A program made the translations under genes and the position numbers. A stretch of DNA of 64,000 nt from Laguncularia racemosa (taxonomy: Eukaryota; Streptophyta; Magnoliopsida; Myrtales; Combretaceae). Position 1 is the first letter of the stretch. Each line of letters begins with the position of its first letter. The stretch spans positions 372,001-436,000 of the forward strand of contig JBBMOL010000195.1 of NCBI GenBank assembly GCA_037954665.1, written 5' to 3'. The notes under the pieces were generated by a model. That model was not told the origin of the DNA. It was given only the letters and a program-made list of their open reading frames with translations, and made no database searches. Positions 42,601-54,639 of this stretch are shown in pieces.

Positions 42601-45039
42601 AGAATTATTGTGTGATGTCCTAACTCCATTTGTCCTCATGCATTTTTTTTTCCAACCAGATGGGATGGCAACATTGTTATACTTAGTACTGTGCTTTCGA
42701 GGAATTATGGGATTTTATTGATGGTTTTAAGGATTGTAACTTGTCGGTTATAAAAGAATAGGGAATGCTTTCTGTAAAAATGAAATCATAGGAATCCACT
42801 GTGCACTTAGGAACAAAAAGAAAGAATCTTTGTTTGGATATGAGAATCATGATGATACTCTTAACATTCTTAAATTTATATCTCTCGAAAACTACAAAAG
42901 TACAACTATTTATAATTTATTCAAAAAAGGAGCAAATACGTATAGATGAAATGTTAATATGTAAAACATTATCCCCCAAAAGTTGTAAGTTAGAACTATT
43001 ACTTATTTTTTCTATAGAAACTCGCTAAATTCGAACGAGTTTTAAATGATCCGTATTCATAGCCAAAAAAAATTTGTTTTATTTCAAAGAAAGACAGAAT
43101 TGGATGATGACATATTAAAAGAGAAAAATGCAGAGGAAGGGTTTTTATTGGTGTAATTTTTTCAAATAAATCATACATTATTCTCTTTAAATGTATGATT
43201 GAAAAATCTAAGTTTTTTTTTTTTTTTTGCAAAAATTGTATAAATGTCAGCCCTTTTTTATATTTTTTTTCTTATCTTATTATATATTATCTCATATAAA
43301 AATTATTACTATTTGTTATTTTTTTGTACATAGCATTATATAATTGGTGTGTAGAAGTATGAAAATATAATTTTGATTAAGTTTTGTTCTATATAATTTT
43401 TTTGTACATAGCATTATATTATGCTCGAGACAAACTAAATCTTATATTTCAATTACATCCTTATGTATACGTGAAATAAATTTTTCATTTTTCCCATTGT
43501 TTATGCGTTATTGTTTTCCATTTTTTTTTTTGTTCATCATCTCCAAACGAAATCCTAAATAATGCTTATTATTAAATCTAATACTTAATTACCTCATGTG
43601 AACTTGTATTTTTTTGTAAATGGCAACCACAATTTCCTTCTATTATAAATTGGTTAGATTTTTTTTTTTAATTATTATTACCTAGAAAAATAATTATTAA
43701 AACATAGAGATAGAGTTTTTAGCTCAAATATAAATTGATATACATTCATCATTTATCTTTTCTTGTGCTAATCAATTATGGAAAGATACATTGAACAAAT
43801 TAACACATGTATTTATTACCATTGAAACAGCCAAATAGAGATAATAAACATGAATCAACACAGCTTGTTTAAGAGCCACGAGATGGAATAAGACGAGGGA
43901 ATAGAATGGGAAATTTCGTTTGACAAGGAACTGGCAAAGGAAAGAAAACAAGGAGGACTACTTTCCCTTTGTTTTGGATAAAACTTTCCTTTATATTCTA
44001 AAGAGAAATAGAAAGAAGAGCATGTTAAATTACATCCATATCGTTATTAAATTTGCATATACATTTCTTGAAATATGGATTAGATAATTTTTTAATTTGT
44101 GAGATAAATTTTACTATTACTTCTTTTCCCTTCCTTGCACCTTCATATTTCTCCATTTCCGTTCCCCTACCCTTTTTTTTTTTTTTTTATTTGCAATTTC
44201 TTCCTCCGTTTAAAAGTAAGGCACGTAGAAATCTTGAACTCTCAAATGCAAAAATAATAATCATTGATTAAGCAAGTTCATGTGGTATCAGCATGCATAA
44301 TGCAACTGCAAGATATAACGGAGGGAGTCATGAAGGGTCACAAAATGGTTGACGCTTTGTGTTTGGATAAGACATCTTAGTTTCGAGGGATTTTAAGCCG
44401 GGAAAAGACAAAGCTATAAACGGTCCACCATTATGATTCAATTAACCTAAACGAGTTGTCGAAAACCTCACACATGCAAATATTCAATGAATGTGTCTCC
44501 AAAGGTAAGATTGATAGCAGCATGTACACGAGTATGTTGAAAAAGACAGTCTGCCGAACCTCCACGATTAGTCAATTATTAACAAGTCTTGTTTGATGTC
44601 TCTGATAAGTCGATTGCATGGATTGGATTGGATTACTTCTTTGGATGATTCCAATCAGTTAAGACAGTCCTGAACTACTGATCCAACGGATAAACTAGAA
44701 TAAATGGGAGGCAAGTAAGGACTGCTGCATTCAATTACCATATCATTTCTTTTCTTTTCTTTTTTCTCTCTAACCACCGTAATTAGCTTTTCTTATATAA
44801 TCATGAAATTGTACCAAGATCATAGAGAGTAGCTCATTGGATCAATCGATGTGTCTATGTGATGAAAATTACTATAATCTGAGTCACAAAAAGTTTTGCA
44901 TTTTGTTTTAACAGTGGCACCATAATAATGTCATAAGTTCTCTAGTTTAAGTATAGTTACTTAAACTTTGATTTTCTTTGCCATTTGCTATTGAAATTCT
45001 AAGGAATCAGAAATTCATGATATCATATACTTTTGTTCC
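42601..45039. other. Unassigned AT-rich sequence
   Basis: Contains poly-T runs (43211-43229, 44173-44190) and short frames without recognisable products. No LTR ends or RNA genes seen. Ends at the target site of element A2. Confidence 0.5.
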
Positions 45040-45044
45040 ACCTT

Positions 45045-46641
45045 TGTAACACTTCGAAACTTGGATCGTGCCACTACTCGCCACGTGTTCTTATCTTATA
45101 AGAACATGTTAAGGCTCTAAATCACTCTAATACCTTTTTGTCATGTAGTTTCTATATAAAGACATTCAATACATCTCACAAATTCAAAATAAATTTCATG
45201 AATCCATATTCAACATTTAACGCAGCGGAAGTCTATAAACTCTAAATTAACATTCTCCAAATAACAATATCTATTATATTCATTTAATAGAATTATCTCA
45301 ATTTCTAATCACCATAATAGTAATGGTATTCATCTTCTTTTCTTCTTTGTAGTTCACCTAAATCCAAGTTATCTTTTAGATTATCTCTCTCAATACCTGT
45401 ATCTAAAAAAAATATTTCTCGAATGGTGAGATAATGCCCAGTATGTATAACATAAGCACACACGCATGAATAAACATGAACAATTATCGCATGCATTATG
45501 CAGTACTTAACACATGCACTATTTCACGATACAATTTAAGTCTACAAGCAACAATAGGGTACTCATGATCCCCTTAACACACTTAACACATTGGAACATG
45601 TATTGGTGATGTGAACTACCACTACGAGCCCTACACCTATGGTACACTTAATTTTGGTGATGGGAACTGCCACTATGGACCCCACACCTATATTCACTTA
45701 AACACTTAGTCCAACATCCAACCCAGATCATTTCCAAGCACGACTCCACGAGGGACAACATAACATAAAGATTATTGGGGTGCTCCTTAAGGATTTGCCA
45801 CTACAAGGCCCTAAGTCAAGCCAATCACATACAACATATAACTTAAACACTTAAACCATTTCTTCCAATTATATCTGATTCAATATATACACTAACTTAA
45901 ACAAGCACAAGTCAACACACAAGTTACACATACCTTGAATCCTAGCTTTAAGCACTTCTAGTCTTGGACTTTCTCCACGACAGTGTCAAGGGTTGTGTAT
46001 CTTTTGGTGAGTTTTAGCTTCAATATGGTTGGAACATGGCCGTGTAGATAGGTTGTGTATCTCTCGGTAAGCTTTGTACTCAACACAGTCAAAACACGAC
46101 CATGTTGGGAGGCTGTATATCTCTTGGCAATTCCCATAAACCCTAATTTCTTCATTCCAACTTCTCTTAACTTGATTCTCTTTATCTTTAAACTTAATTT
46201 AATCTCTAAAACACGTAATTACAAATAAATTACACGGATTAGATTACTTACTTCAATAATTCCAAGACTCGTATCCTTGAGCCATTAATTCCTGTTCTCG
46301 TTTTATCCTTTCTTAAATTTCAAGTTCGGATTTTCACAAGGATTAAAAAGTGATTAGATTATCCATTCCACACCTAAGAATCACCAATTCACTACCTTTC
46401 TTACTTGATTTTACTCAAAATCACCCCTATGGTTCGATAGTCTACCCTTTTCCCTTTAGAGCATCTGTGTTGTTACTATGAGGGATTGAAAAAGCGAGAG
46501 ACGTTAGGTCATCTAAGGTTAAATACTCCTTTTTGTAGAATGTCCAAAATTTCCCTCGATTTTTGTAAAATATTCGTCCTTATCCTTAGCTCTTTGTGAC
46601 AATATATATATTAAAAATAAAATAAAAATTCAAATATTACA
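45045..46641 (-). repeat. Element A2, 3' LTR
   Basis: 1597 bp, TGTAACACTTCG...AAATATTACA on the plus strand. About 390 bp shorter than the 5' LTR, mostly because one end of the hairpin array and the sequence next to it (compare 57280-57500) are missing. Frames 45305-45496 and 45958-46155 are not genes. Confidence 0.92.
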
Positions 46642-46655
46642 ATTCCCCCCCCTTT
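46642..46655 (-). other. Polypurine tract of element A2
   Basis: Minus strand AAAGGGGGGGGAAT directly before the LTR start TGTAATATTTG; eight consecutive G. Confidence 0.85.
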
Positions 46656-46659
46656 ATAA

Positions 46660-46800
46660 AAACTTTCGTCCTCAAAGGTACCTGATTCTAGAAGAGTTCT
46701 AGATACTTCTTCCTCATTTATGCTTCCAGTTCATACGCTGCTTTCCTTTCTATTTGGTTAATCCATTACACTTTAACATAGGAAATTGTTTCCTATCTTA
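46660..46800 (-). pseudogene. Element A2 chromodomain remnant
   Basis: On the minus strand after the integrase end, text such as TISYVKV, stop, WINQIERKAAYELEA, stop, MRKKYLELF can be read in one frame. This follows the Tekay-type chromodomain pattern (VKV.W.N....EATWE.E..MR..YP.LF). The Trp of TWE is Tyr (AAYELE). At least two stops interrupt it. A chromodomain would direct integration to marked chromatin. Confidence 0.65.
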
Positions 46801-48047
46801 GTACCTGTTCCTTAGTATCCAAAATTTTGATTAGCCTTTCTGTAGACATCAAGTTTGGCTGCACATTCAATGGTTCCAATGCCACTATCTGATTCGAGTT
46901 AGGCTTATACTTCCTTAGTATAGATACTTGGAATACATCATGCACTCCAACCAAATTTAGTATAAGAGATAACCTGTAAGCTACTGTGCTTATTCTTTCC
47001 AAGATATCAAATGGGCCTATATACCTTAGGTTTAACTTTCCTCTCAACCTGAATCTGATCACTCCTTTTGTTGGAGAAATCCTCAACAAGACCTTATCTC
47101 CTACTTGAAATTCCAAATGGCGTCTTCTCTTGTTTGCATAGCTCTTTTGTCAAGACTAGGCTATCTAAATTCTCTACCTAATTAGTTTCACCTTGTCTCT
47201 TATTTCTTATACTAACTCTAGCCCCATCATCTTTCTTTCTCCTACTCCATCTCAATGTAGTGGGGCTCTACACCTTCTTCCATAAAGAGCTTCATATGAA
47301 GCCATTTAGATGGTTGCCTAGTAATTGTTATTATAAGCAAACTCTACTAGAGGCATATGCTCATCCCAATTGCCTCCAAAATCCAGTGCACATGCTCTAA
47401 GCAAATCTTCCAGTATTTGTATAGTTCTTTCAGACTGACCATCTGTCCATAGGTGGAATGCTGTGCTGAATTGCAATTTGGTGCCCAATGCTTTGTGTAG
47501 GCTACTCTAGAATCTGCTCACAAACCTTGTGTCTATCAGAAGTGATGGTCACTAGTACTCTATGCAGTCTAACAATCTCTTGTATGTATATCTGAGTCAG
47601 TTTTTCCAACTTATATCCTACTTTAATAGGTATAAAATGAGCAGACTTAGTCAATCTATCCACTATAACCCAAACTGCATCCTGCTTCCCCTTGGTGTTT
47701 AGGAGGGTTGTAACAAAGTCCATTATCACATGCTCCCATTTCCACTTCGGTACTGGAAGAAACTATAATTCTCTAGCCGACCTCTAATGTTCTATTATAA
47801 TCTGTTGGCATGTAAGGCATTTGGCTACATACTCAGCTATCTCTCTTTTCATATTTCTCCACCAATAACAATTCTTCAAGTCCTTATACATTTTGGTACT
47901 TTTAGGGTGTATTGTGTAGGTGGAGTAATGTGCCTCTTTCATTATCTCCCTCTTCGATTCTGCATCCTTTGGCATACATAGTCTCATTTTGTATTTTAAG
48001 GTCCCTTCTACATCCAAGTTGAATTCTAGAGCCTTGCCTTGTTCCAT
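46793..48047 (-). pseudogene. pol: Element A2 integrase
   Basis: Read on the minus strand. Zinc finger 48047-47784: EAHYSTYTIHPKSTKMYKDL...YWWRNMKREI...CLTCQQ keeps the HHCC residues. Core 47729-47320: MDFVTTLLNTKGKQDAVWV with the first Asp, IVDRLTKSAHFIP, then TITSDR with the second; the TDGQSERT-type motif with Glu is degraded (around 47450: TYGQMVRKNYT in a shifted frame). C-terminal GPY/F domain 47116-46793: FQVGDKVLLRISPTKGV, LNLRYIGPFDILERIS, VFQVSILRKYKPN. Stops and shifts separate these parts. Followed by the chromodomain remains. Confidence 0.85.
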
Positions 48048-48353
48048 TCTGCTCTTAATCTCTTGAATATCTTTATCTTCTATCTAACTAGCTTTAATTT
48101 TGTCCATTATAGTTGGCTATATCCTTAAGGTAGCCATTTTTGGTCCCACTTCTTGTGTTAAAATTTCTAGATCTGATTTGCGCATGTCTTCTAATAACTC
48201 CATTTGCAAAGTGATGAGAGTGGCTACATTACCTTGTTTCTTTCTACTAAGGGCATTTGCCACCACATTAGCTTTTCCTATATGGTATTATATCTCCAGG
48301 TCATAATCTTTGATTAGCTCCAACCATCTCCTCTACCTCATATTCAGCTCTTT

Positions 48354-48546
48354 CTATGTAAATATGTACTTCAAGCTTCTCTGGTCAGTGAAAATTTTGT
48401 ACCTTTCTCCATGTAAGTAATGCCTCCATAGCTTCAGAGTTAATACCACAACTACCAACTTCAAGTCATGAGTTGGGTGGTCCTTTTCATATGGCTTCAA
48501 TTTTCGAGATGCATAAGTTATTACTTGACCACCTTGCATCAATACA
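48354..48546 (-). pseudogene. pol: Element A2 RNase H, distal part (split by C2)
   Basis: Minus strand: CVLMQGGQVITYASRKLKPY, KDHPTHDLKLVVVVLTLKLW, HYLHGERYKIFTDQRSLKYI. It carries the second (here Asp-Leu rather than Asp-Leu-Glu) and third (FTDQRSL) active-site regions. It continues directly from EFTVYNDASVQGLGCV at 53200-53103 once element C2 and one CACAC copy are removed. Confidence 0.85.
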
Positions 48547-48549
48547 CAC

Positions 48550-49769
48550 TGATAGGAATCAAAATCCGTCAAGACCTATCAGTAGGGCAAGAGCCAAAGG
48601 ATTTCAAATCTCAGCGATGAAGGCCCATTTTGAGCACATCGACCCCGGAATTATTTGTTTACCAACCTCTTTTCTCTTATTTATGTATTGTATATTCCAA
48701 CATGCACACTTATCATGTTTTATAGGGCGATGGACAAACTCACTAAGACTCAGTTTGTGGGTTATCCATGGACCGACCTAAACCGGTGATGAGCTGAGCT
48801 GACAAATCCTATGGAAGAGCTAGCATCTTCAAGACTAATTTTTATCTATTTTTTATTTACTTGGACTATTTATGTTGTAATCTTTTTGGGACACTTTCAT
48901 TTGCTTGTAATTGCTTTTTAGAACCGGCCACCCTAAAAGTGGCATAGTTGTAATTTTGTAGACTTTTTAATCCTAAAGGGAGCAAGTATAAATACTTGCT
49001 TAAGTAGGGTTTTGAGGAGCTTTTGATGAATTTTCATAATACACTTCACATGTGAGGGCTAGGGCTTTCCTAAATCCAAATTCGCTCTTATCAATTTCAA
49101 TCCCAAGAGTTGAAATTGTGGCGAGTGCAACAAAGAAAATTGTGAGTAATATCAATTCCTTCTTTGTTGTGTTTTCTTTTCTTCTCTAGTGTGTAATATC
49201 TAGGGTTGAATTGGAAGTTTCTTAGTCAGATTTGATTGCATTTGTAATCAAATTATTACTACTTAATTGATTGGTTCTTAACATTTGTTATTACCATCAA
49301 ATTTTGCTTCATTTTATGGCATGAATTGGGTCTTGTTGGAAAGGAGGATTTTGGAATTGTTCTTGTTGATCTTGTGTATTATTCACGTGATTGTCAAGTA
49401 TAATTTGTGATCATCATTGAGGAATATACTATTGTGGATCCATTTCATGCAATACATCATTCGGACCACATATTGCAATTAGGGTCACGTTACAATTGCT
49501 TCACCTTGAACCGAATTATGCTAGTCCTTTAGAGATTGTTACTTGGTTTTGCATGTGCTTAATCTTGGTTTTAAGAACATCATCTTTTAGTATCAAAGCT
49601 ATCATATTTGGATATTTAAGATTGATTCACATCCTAGTTGACGAATCGGTCATAAACTTTGAGGATTTGTCGCCATTGTTCATGTGATTGGAAGCTAGTT
49701 TGATTGACATTGTTTGTTTGTCTTTCAAATTAGTTTTGCATGTGCTTAATCTTGGTTTTAAGCACATCA
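48550..49769 (+). repeat. Element C2, 5' LTR
   Basis: 1220 bp, TGATAGGAATCAAAATCCG...TTTTAAGCACATCA. Short frames inside (48473-48781, 49496-49687) are not genes. Confidence 0.92.
48981..49000 (+). promoter_or_regulatory. TATA box inside a palindrome (C2 5' LTR)
   Basis: AGCAAGTATAAATACTTGCT, perfect 9-bp arms around AA; TAGGGTTTT follows at 49005-49013. The 3' LTR has the same 20 bp at 52309-52328. Confidence 0.65.
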
Positions 49770-49774
49770 TCTTT

Positions 49775-49786
49775 TGGTATCAGAGC
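49775..49786 (+). other. Primer binding site of element C2
   Basis: TGGTATCAGAGC, perfect, five bases after the LTR end. Confidence 0.92.
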
Positions 49787-50846
49787 TTGAGGTTGTGAGA
49801 AAGGATTGATTGCAATTTGAATTCGGAAGTTAAGGAATTTTTGAATAGCACATTGATTTGAATTTGCTTGACATGAAGCTTGAATTGTCTAATTGTGATG
49901 TATTGGGGAGGTTATGCACCATGGTTGTTTTTGTATAGAGTTGTGTTTGTAAAAATTTAGTTAAGTTGTGTGTGTTTAGTGTGAGTGGTGGTGTGACTTA
50001 TTGTGTGTGTAAGTGTGTGTGGCGGTGTGAATTTGTAGAAGTTGTGTGGAGTAAGGTGCTGCACATTGAGGCAAAAGTGTGAGAGTGTAGTGCATGGATA
50101 GCAAATCGTAAAAGGGAAGAGTGGTGTTTCAATTGTGAAGTAGAATTGTGTAGTGTGTGCATTTTCGAAAATTGGAGGAATCACAATTGTTATTTTTAAA
50201 TTTGAAATTAGAATTGAAAGTGTACATTAAGAGGTTAATTTGAAATTTCAAACACACATTAAGTCATAACTAATTGTGTATCATTTGGATTTGAAAAAGC
50301 CTCTTACCATTTGTGGAGTTGTGCACTTATTGAACTTCTTTTGAATTTGAAAGTGAGTTGCCTTATTTTGTATTGAAGTTGCAATTTTGGTTGTAGCTTG
50401 TGGAAGTGGAAAGTGAACCGTGGCTTGCGGAGTGTATGTAGTGCTGTATTTTCATAAACTTAGTGAAGGGTGTGTACATTTGATTGGTTATTATATGTGT
50501 TGTCAAGGATATTGCTAATTGTGGTGTGAAGTATCTTATCACCGTAAGCAAAGAGGAGTAGTGTGGTGGTGGGTTTATGTATTTTTGTATTTATTGAGCT
50601 GCTGCACATTATGGTTATTTTTAGTGTGAAATCAAGGCAAGAAAAGGAAGGTTGAGTAGTGGAATTTAAAATTCAAATAAATCATTAAAGTGTGAAAGTA
50701 ATTGAACTAGTTACTTAAACACTTGTTGTTAAATTTAATTCTATCTACTTGAAAGTAGTTGAGTGTACTTCATTTGTGGCTTGGTTGTGTACTTGAACTG
50801 TGAAAGTGTGAAGATAATTATTGTGTTATTGGGTTTGAACACAATC
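49787..50846 (+). other. Element C2 leader
   Basis: G/T-rich (GTGTGTGTAAGTGTGTGTGG near 50005) untranslated sequence of about 1.06 kb with no plus-strand coding frame; minus-strand frames (50184-49957, 50551-50363) are composition shadows. Confidence 0.7.
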
Positions 50847-51866
50847 ATGTCTAGTGAGATGTTTCATTATACTAATATATTGCACTGGACGTTGACTACA
50901 TTTACTACTAAGGACGATGAACAAAGGGAAAACTTGTTCCATACCTCTTGTAGGGTACAAGGGAATTTATGTATCCTTATAGTTAATGGTGGTAGTTATA
51001 CCAATGTGGTAGCAGCATCATTAGTATCGAAACTAAAACTTGCTACTACTCCACATCCTAAACCGTATAAATTGCATTGGCTTAGTGATCAGGAGAGTTT
51101 GTATGTGACCTAAAGAGCTAGGGTACCATTCAGTGTAGGGGATAAATACTTTGATGAGATTGAGTGTGATATTTTGCCTATGTGTGCATCCCATATATTG
51201 CTTGGCAGGCCTTGGTTATATGACAGGAGGGTCTTACATGATGGCTTCAGGAATACTTATGTATTCCAAAAGGAGGGAAAACGAATTATTCTGAATCTGA
51301 TGTTGCCTTCGGAGGCTCAAAAGGTTCAACAACAAATCCATAGACCATCAGAGATTCCTGAGAATCACAACCACATGAACCAACCTTTAGAGGGCTACAT
51401 TGTGCAAATGCAGACATGCCAACCTTCATAGGTACCAGAGGCTCATGAGTAGTTGAGTAAACCATTGGAGAATTCTGAGGGTCAGAGTCAGATGAGCCCA
51501 TCATTAGAGAGCCAGACTATTCAGAGACAGTTGTGTTCACCTTCAGAGGTTTCAAAGGGTCGTGAGCAATTGGACCAACCATTAGAGGGCCATGAGGGTC
51601 AGCACCATACAGATGAGCTAGAGAAGGAAAAAAACAATTTCAGGGGAACGGGTTGAGACAGGGGAGACCTCAGTGGATAACGGGTCATTATTTGTGTTGT
51701 AGATAAGATACATCCTAGAAATGGAGGAGAGAAAACAATCACCCCCTATAGTATTTCAGATATTGGGATTCTGCAGTAATACTTATTCAGGTGGCTTACT
51801 AGGAGGAAATGGAGTCTCTATTGCATTTGATCTGTTAGATTTGAGGACAAATCTTTTGGAGGCCCG
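50847..51866 (+). pseudogene. Element C2 protein: protease plus PLE/PSE repeats
   Basis: Starts at the ATG of MSSEMFHYTNILHWTLTTF. Protease: QRENLFHTSCRVQG, then active site LIVNGGSYTNVV, in which the catalytic Asp is Asn and the Cys is Tyr; C1 keeps DGGSC. Then ARVPFSVGDKYFDEIECDI and ILLGRPWLYDRR. Stops: TAA 51111-51113 (C1 has CAA), TAG 51429-51431 and TAG 51450-51452. Repeat region about 51320-51610 with QPLE, CSPSE and SQM boxes. Near 51640 the frame shifts, and the end again reads ERKQSPPIVFQILGF and LLDLRTNLLEA, the close of a Ty3 pol. C1 and C2 break at different places, so their common ancestor had one longer ORF. Confidence 0.75.
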
Positions 51867-51872
51867 AGGAGA
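51858..51872 (+). other. Polypurine tract of element C2
   Basis: GGAGGCCCGAGGAGA just before the 3' LTR; the purine run is interrupted by CCC. C1 has GAGGCCTGAGGAGA at the same place. Confidence 0.55.
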
Positions 51873-53097
51873 TGATAGGACTCAAAATCCTTCAAGACCT
51901 ATCATTAGGGTAAGAGCCAAAGGATTTCAAATCTTGGTGATAAGGGTCCATTTTGAGCACATCGACCCCATAATTATTTGTTTACTAACCTCTTTTCTCT
52001 TATTCATGTATTGTATATTCCAACAGGCACACTTACCATGCTTTACAGGGCAATGGATAAACTCACTAAGACTCAGTTTGTGGGTTATCCATGGACCGAC
52101 CTAAACCAGCGATGAGCTGAGCCGAGCCGACGAATCCTATGGAAGAGCTAGCATCTTCAAGATTAATTTTTATCTATCTGTTATTTACTTGGACTATTTA
52201 TGCTGTAATCTTTTTTGGACACTTTCATTTGCTTGTAATTGCCTTTTAGAACCAGCCACCCTAAAAGTGGCATAGTTGTAATTTTGTGGACTTTTTAACC
52301 CTAAATGGAGCAAGTATAAATACTTGCTTAAATAAAGTTTTGAGGAGCTTTTGGTGAATTTTCATAATACACTTCACGTGTGAGGGTTAGGGCTTTCCTA
52401 AATCCAAATTTGCTCTTATCAATTTCAATCCCAAGAGTTGAAATTGTGGTGAGTGCAACAAAGGGAAAGTGTGAGTAATATCAATTCCTTCTTTGTTGTT
52501 CTTTCTTTTCTTCTCTAGTGTGTAATATCTAGGTTGAATTGGAAGTTTCTTGGTCAGATTTGATTGCATTTGTAATCAAATTATTACTACTTAATTGATT
52601 GGTTCTTAGCATTTGTTATTACCATCAAATTTTGCTTCATCTTGTGGCATGAATTGGGTCTTATTAGAAAGGAGGATTTCGGAATTGTTCTTGTTGATCT
52701 TGTGTATTATTCACTTGATTGTCAAGTATAATTTGTGATCATCATTGAGGAATATACTATTGTGGATTCATTTCATGCAATACATCATTCGGACCATATA
52801 TTGCAATTAGGGTTACGCTACAATTGCTTCACCTTGAACCGAATTATGCTAGTCCTTTAGAGATTGTTACTTAGTTTTGCATGTGCTTAATCTTGGTTTT
52901 AGGCACATCATCTTTTGGTATCAAAGCTATCATATTTGGATATTTAAGATTGATTCACATCCTAGTTGAAGAATCGATCATAAACTTTGAGGATTTGACG
53001 CCATTGTTCATGTGATTGGAAGCTAGTTTGATTGACATTGTTTGTTTATCTTTCAAATTAGTTTTGCATGTGCTTAATCTTGGTTTTAGGCACATCA
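51873..53097 (+). repeat. Element C2, 3' LTR
   Basis: 1225 bp, TGATAGGACTCAAAATCC...TTTTAGGCACATCA, direct repeat of 48550-49769. TATA dyad at 52309-52328. Confidence 0.92.
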
Positions 53098-53102
53098 CAC
53101 AC

Positions 53103-54199
53103 CCTAACCCTTGAACTGAGGCATCATTATACACTGTAAACTCTTCTCCACTTTTGGGTAAAGTCAAAACTGGCGCTAACACAAGTTTCTCTTGGAGCAT
53201 CTGAAAACTGGCTTCACATTTGTCATCCCATTAGACTTTTACCTTCTTCTTTACCAATCTGGTGAGAGGAGTTACTATTTTGGAAAACCCCTCTACAAAT
53301 CTCCTATAGTAGCCTACCAGACTCTAAAAGCTTCTTACCTTTGTAACTATTTTAGGTCGATGCCAGTCCACAATTGCTCTCAATTTTTTTGAGTCGATAG
53401 ATATCCCATCTTTATTAACCACATGACCCAAGAAGACTACTTGTTCCAATCAAAATTCACATTTACTAAATTTTGCATACAACTTTTCTTCTTATAACCT
53501 ACCCAATACCAGTCTTAAGTGCTTTTCATGTTCCTCAATGCTTTTAGAGTATATCAGGATATCATCTATAAAGATGATTACAAGTTTATCTAAAAAATGC
53601 TTAAATACTCTATTTATTAAATCCATGAATGCAATTGGTGCAATCGTTAGTCTAAAGGGCATTACTAGAAACTAATAGTCCCCATATACAGTCTTGAATG
53701 CTATTTTCTCGATATCTTTTTCTTTAGTTCTTAGTTGATGGTAGCTTGATCTCAAATCTACTTTGGAGAACACTTAAGCTCCCTGCAACTGGTCAAATAG
53801 GACATCTATCCTAGAAAGAGGATACGTGTTCTTTATTGTGACCTTGTTTAACTCTCTGTAGTCTATATAGAGTCTCATGCCTCCATCCTTCTTCTTTACA
53901 AACAAGACTAGTGTACCCCAAGGAGAGACATCGGGTCTTACAAAACCCTTATCTTGTAGCTCTTGTAATTGTTTCCTTAGTTCTTCCACTTCCACTGGTG
54001 CCATCCAGTAGACTGATTTTAATATGGGTATTATGCCTTGTACTAAGTCAATGTTAAATTCTATCTCCCTAGCTAGGGGTAAACTAGGAAGGTCTTTTGG
54101 AAACACATCATAAAACTCCCTCACTACTAGTACTCCTTCCATCTTAACTTCTTCACTAACTTTAACAGATATAGTTGCTAATACACTTTTTCCTCGCAT
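53103..54199 (-). pseudogene. pol: Element A2 reverse transcriptase and proximal RNase H
   Basis: Minus strand. 54199-53774 is open: EFYDVFPKDLPSLPLAREIE, KGFVRPDVSPWGTLVLFVKK, YIDYRELNKVTIKNTYPLSR, IDVLFDQLQGA. Further on are the catalytic FIDDILIYSKS (about 53570-53540), FLGHVVNKDGISID, GYYRRFVEGFSKIVTPLTRL and, at the end, EFTVYNDASVQGLGCVM with the first RNase H Asp. Stops lie at about 53773 and several later points. The RNase H breaks off at 53103 where C2 inserted and resumes at 48546. Confidence 0.88.
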
Positions 54200-54322
54200 C
54201 TCATAAGTGGGAAATCTAGTAGGTCTCTACATTTCTAACTTGTATTCAAAATATCCATCCTCTAGTATATTAAACTGCACCACTATGTTGTAACAGTCAA
54301 TGGTGGCATGATATTTTGACAG

Positions 54323-54610
54323 CTAGTTGACACCTAGAATAATGTCAAATTCTATCATCTCTAATATTAGGAGGTCTACTAGCATCACCCTACCATATAT
54401 TTCTATTCCCACTCCTTTACATATCCTACTTATTCTTCCTCCTACTCCTAAGGGAGTACTAATAGCCAAACATTCATTCATGTTTTCAACATTCAATGCA
54501 CATGTGCATATAAAATTCTCAGATACACAAGATACAAGTGCACAAGTATTAAATAGTACATATGCATTACAGGAGTATACTAGAAGCATACCTGCAATGT
54601 TGTCTACATC
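54323..54610 (-). pseudogene. Element A2 protease
   Basis: Minus strand: LLVYSCNAYVLFNTCALVSC, then VSENFICTC, a Cys/Gly region, VGIEIYGRVMLVDLLILEMI and FDIILGVN. The pattern is that of the chromovirus protease (VLFDTGASHSFIS...FD.ILGM.WL). The active site reads NTC instead of DTG, so it is inactive. Confidence 0.75.
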
Positions 54611-54639
54611 AAAGATATCTTAGTGTTACTGTTGGTGGA

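Larger units (their letters stand above)
48550..53097 (+). mobile_element. Element C2: protease-only Ty3 retrotransposon
   Basis: 4,548 bp, complete, plus strand, inserted in the RNase H of A2 in opposite orientation. LTRs 48550-49769 and 51873-53097, primer site 49775-49786, a 1.06-kb leader, one decayed ORF region (50847-51866), a purine tract (51858-51872), and a perfect target duplication CACAC at 48545-48549 and 53098-53102. Same structure as C1. Judged by eye its LTRs are more different from each other than the two of D, so it is probably older than D. Confidence 0.92.
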
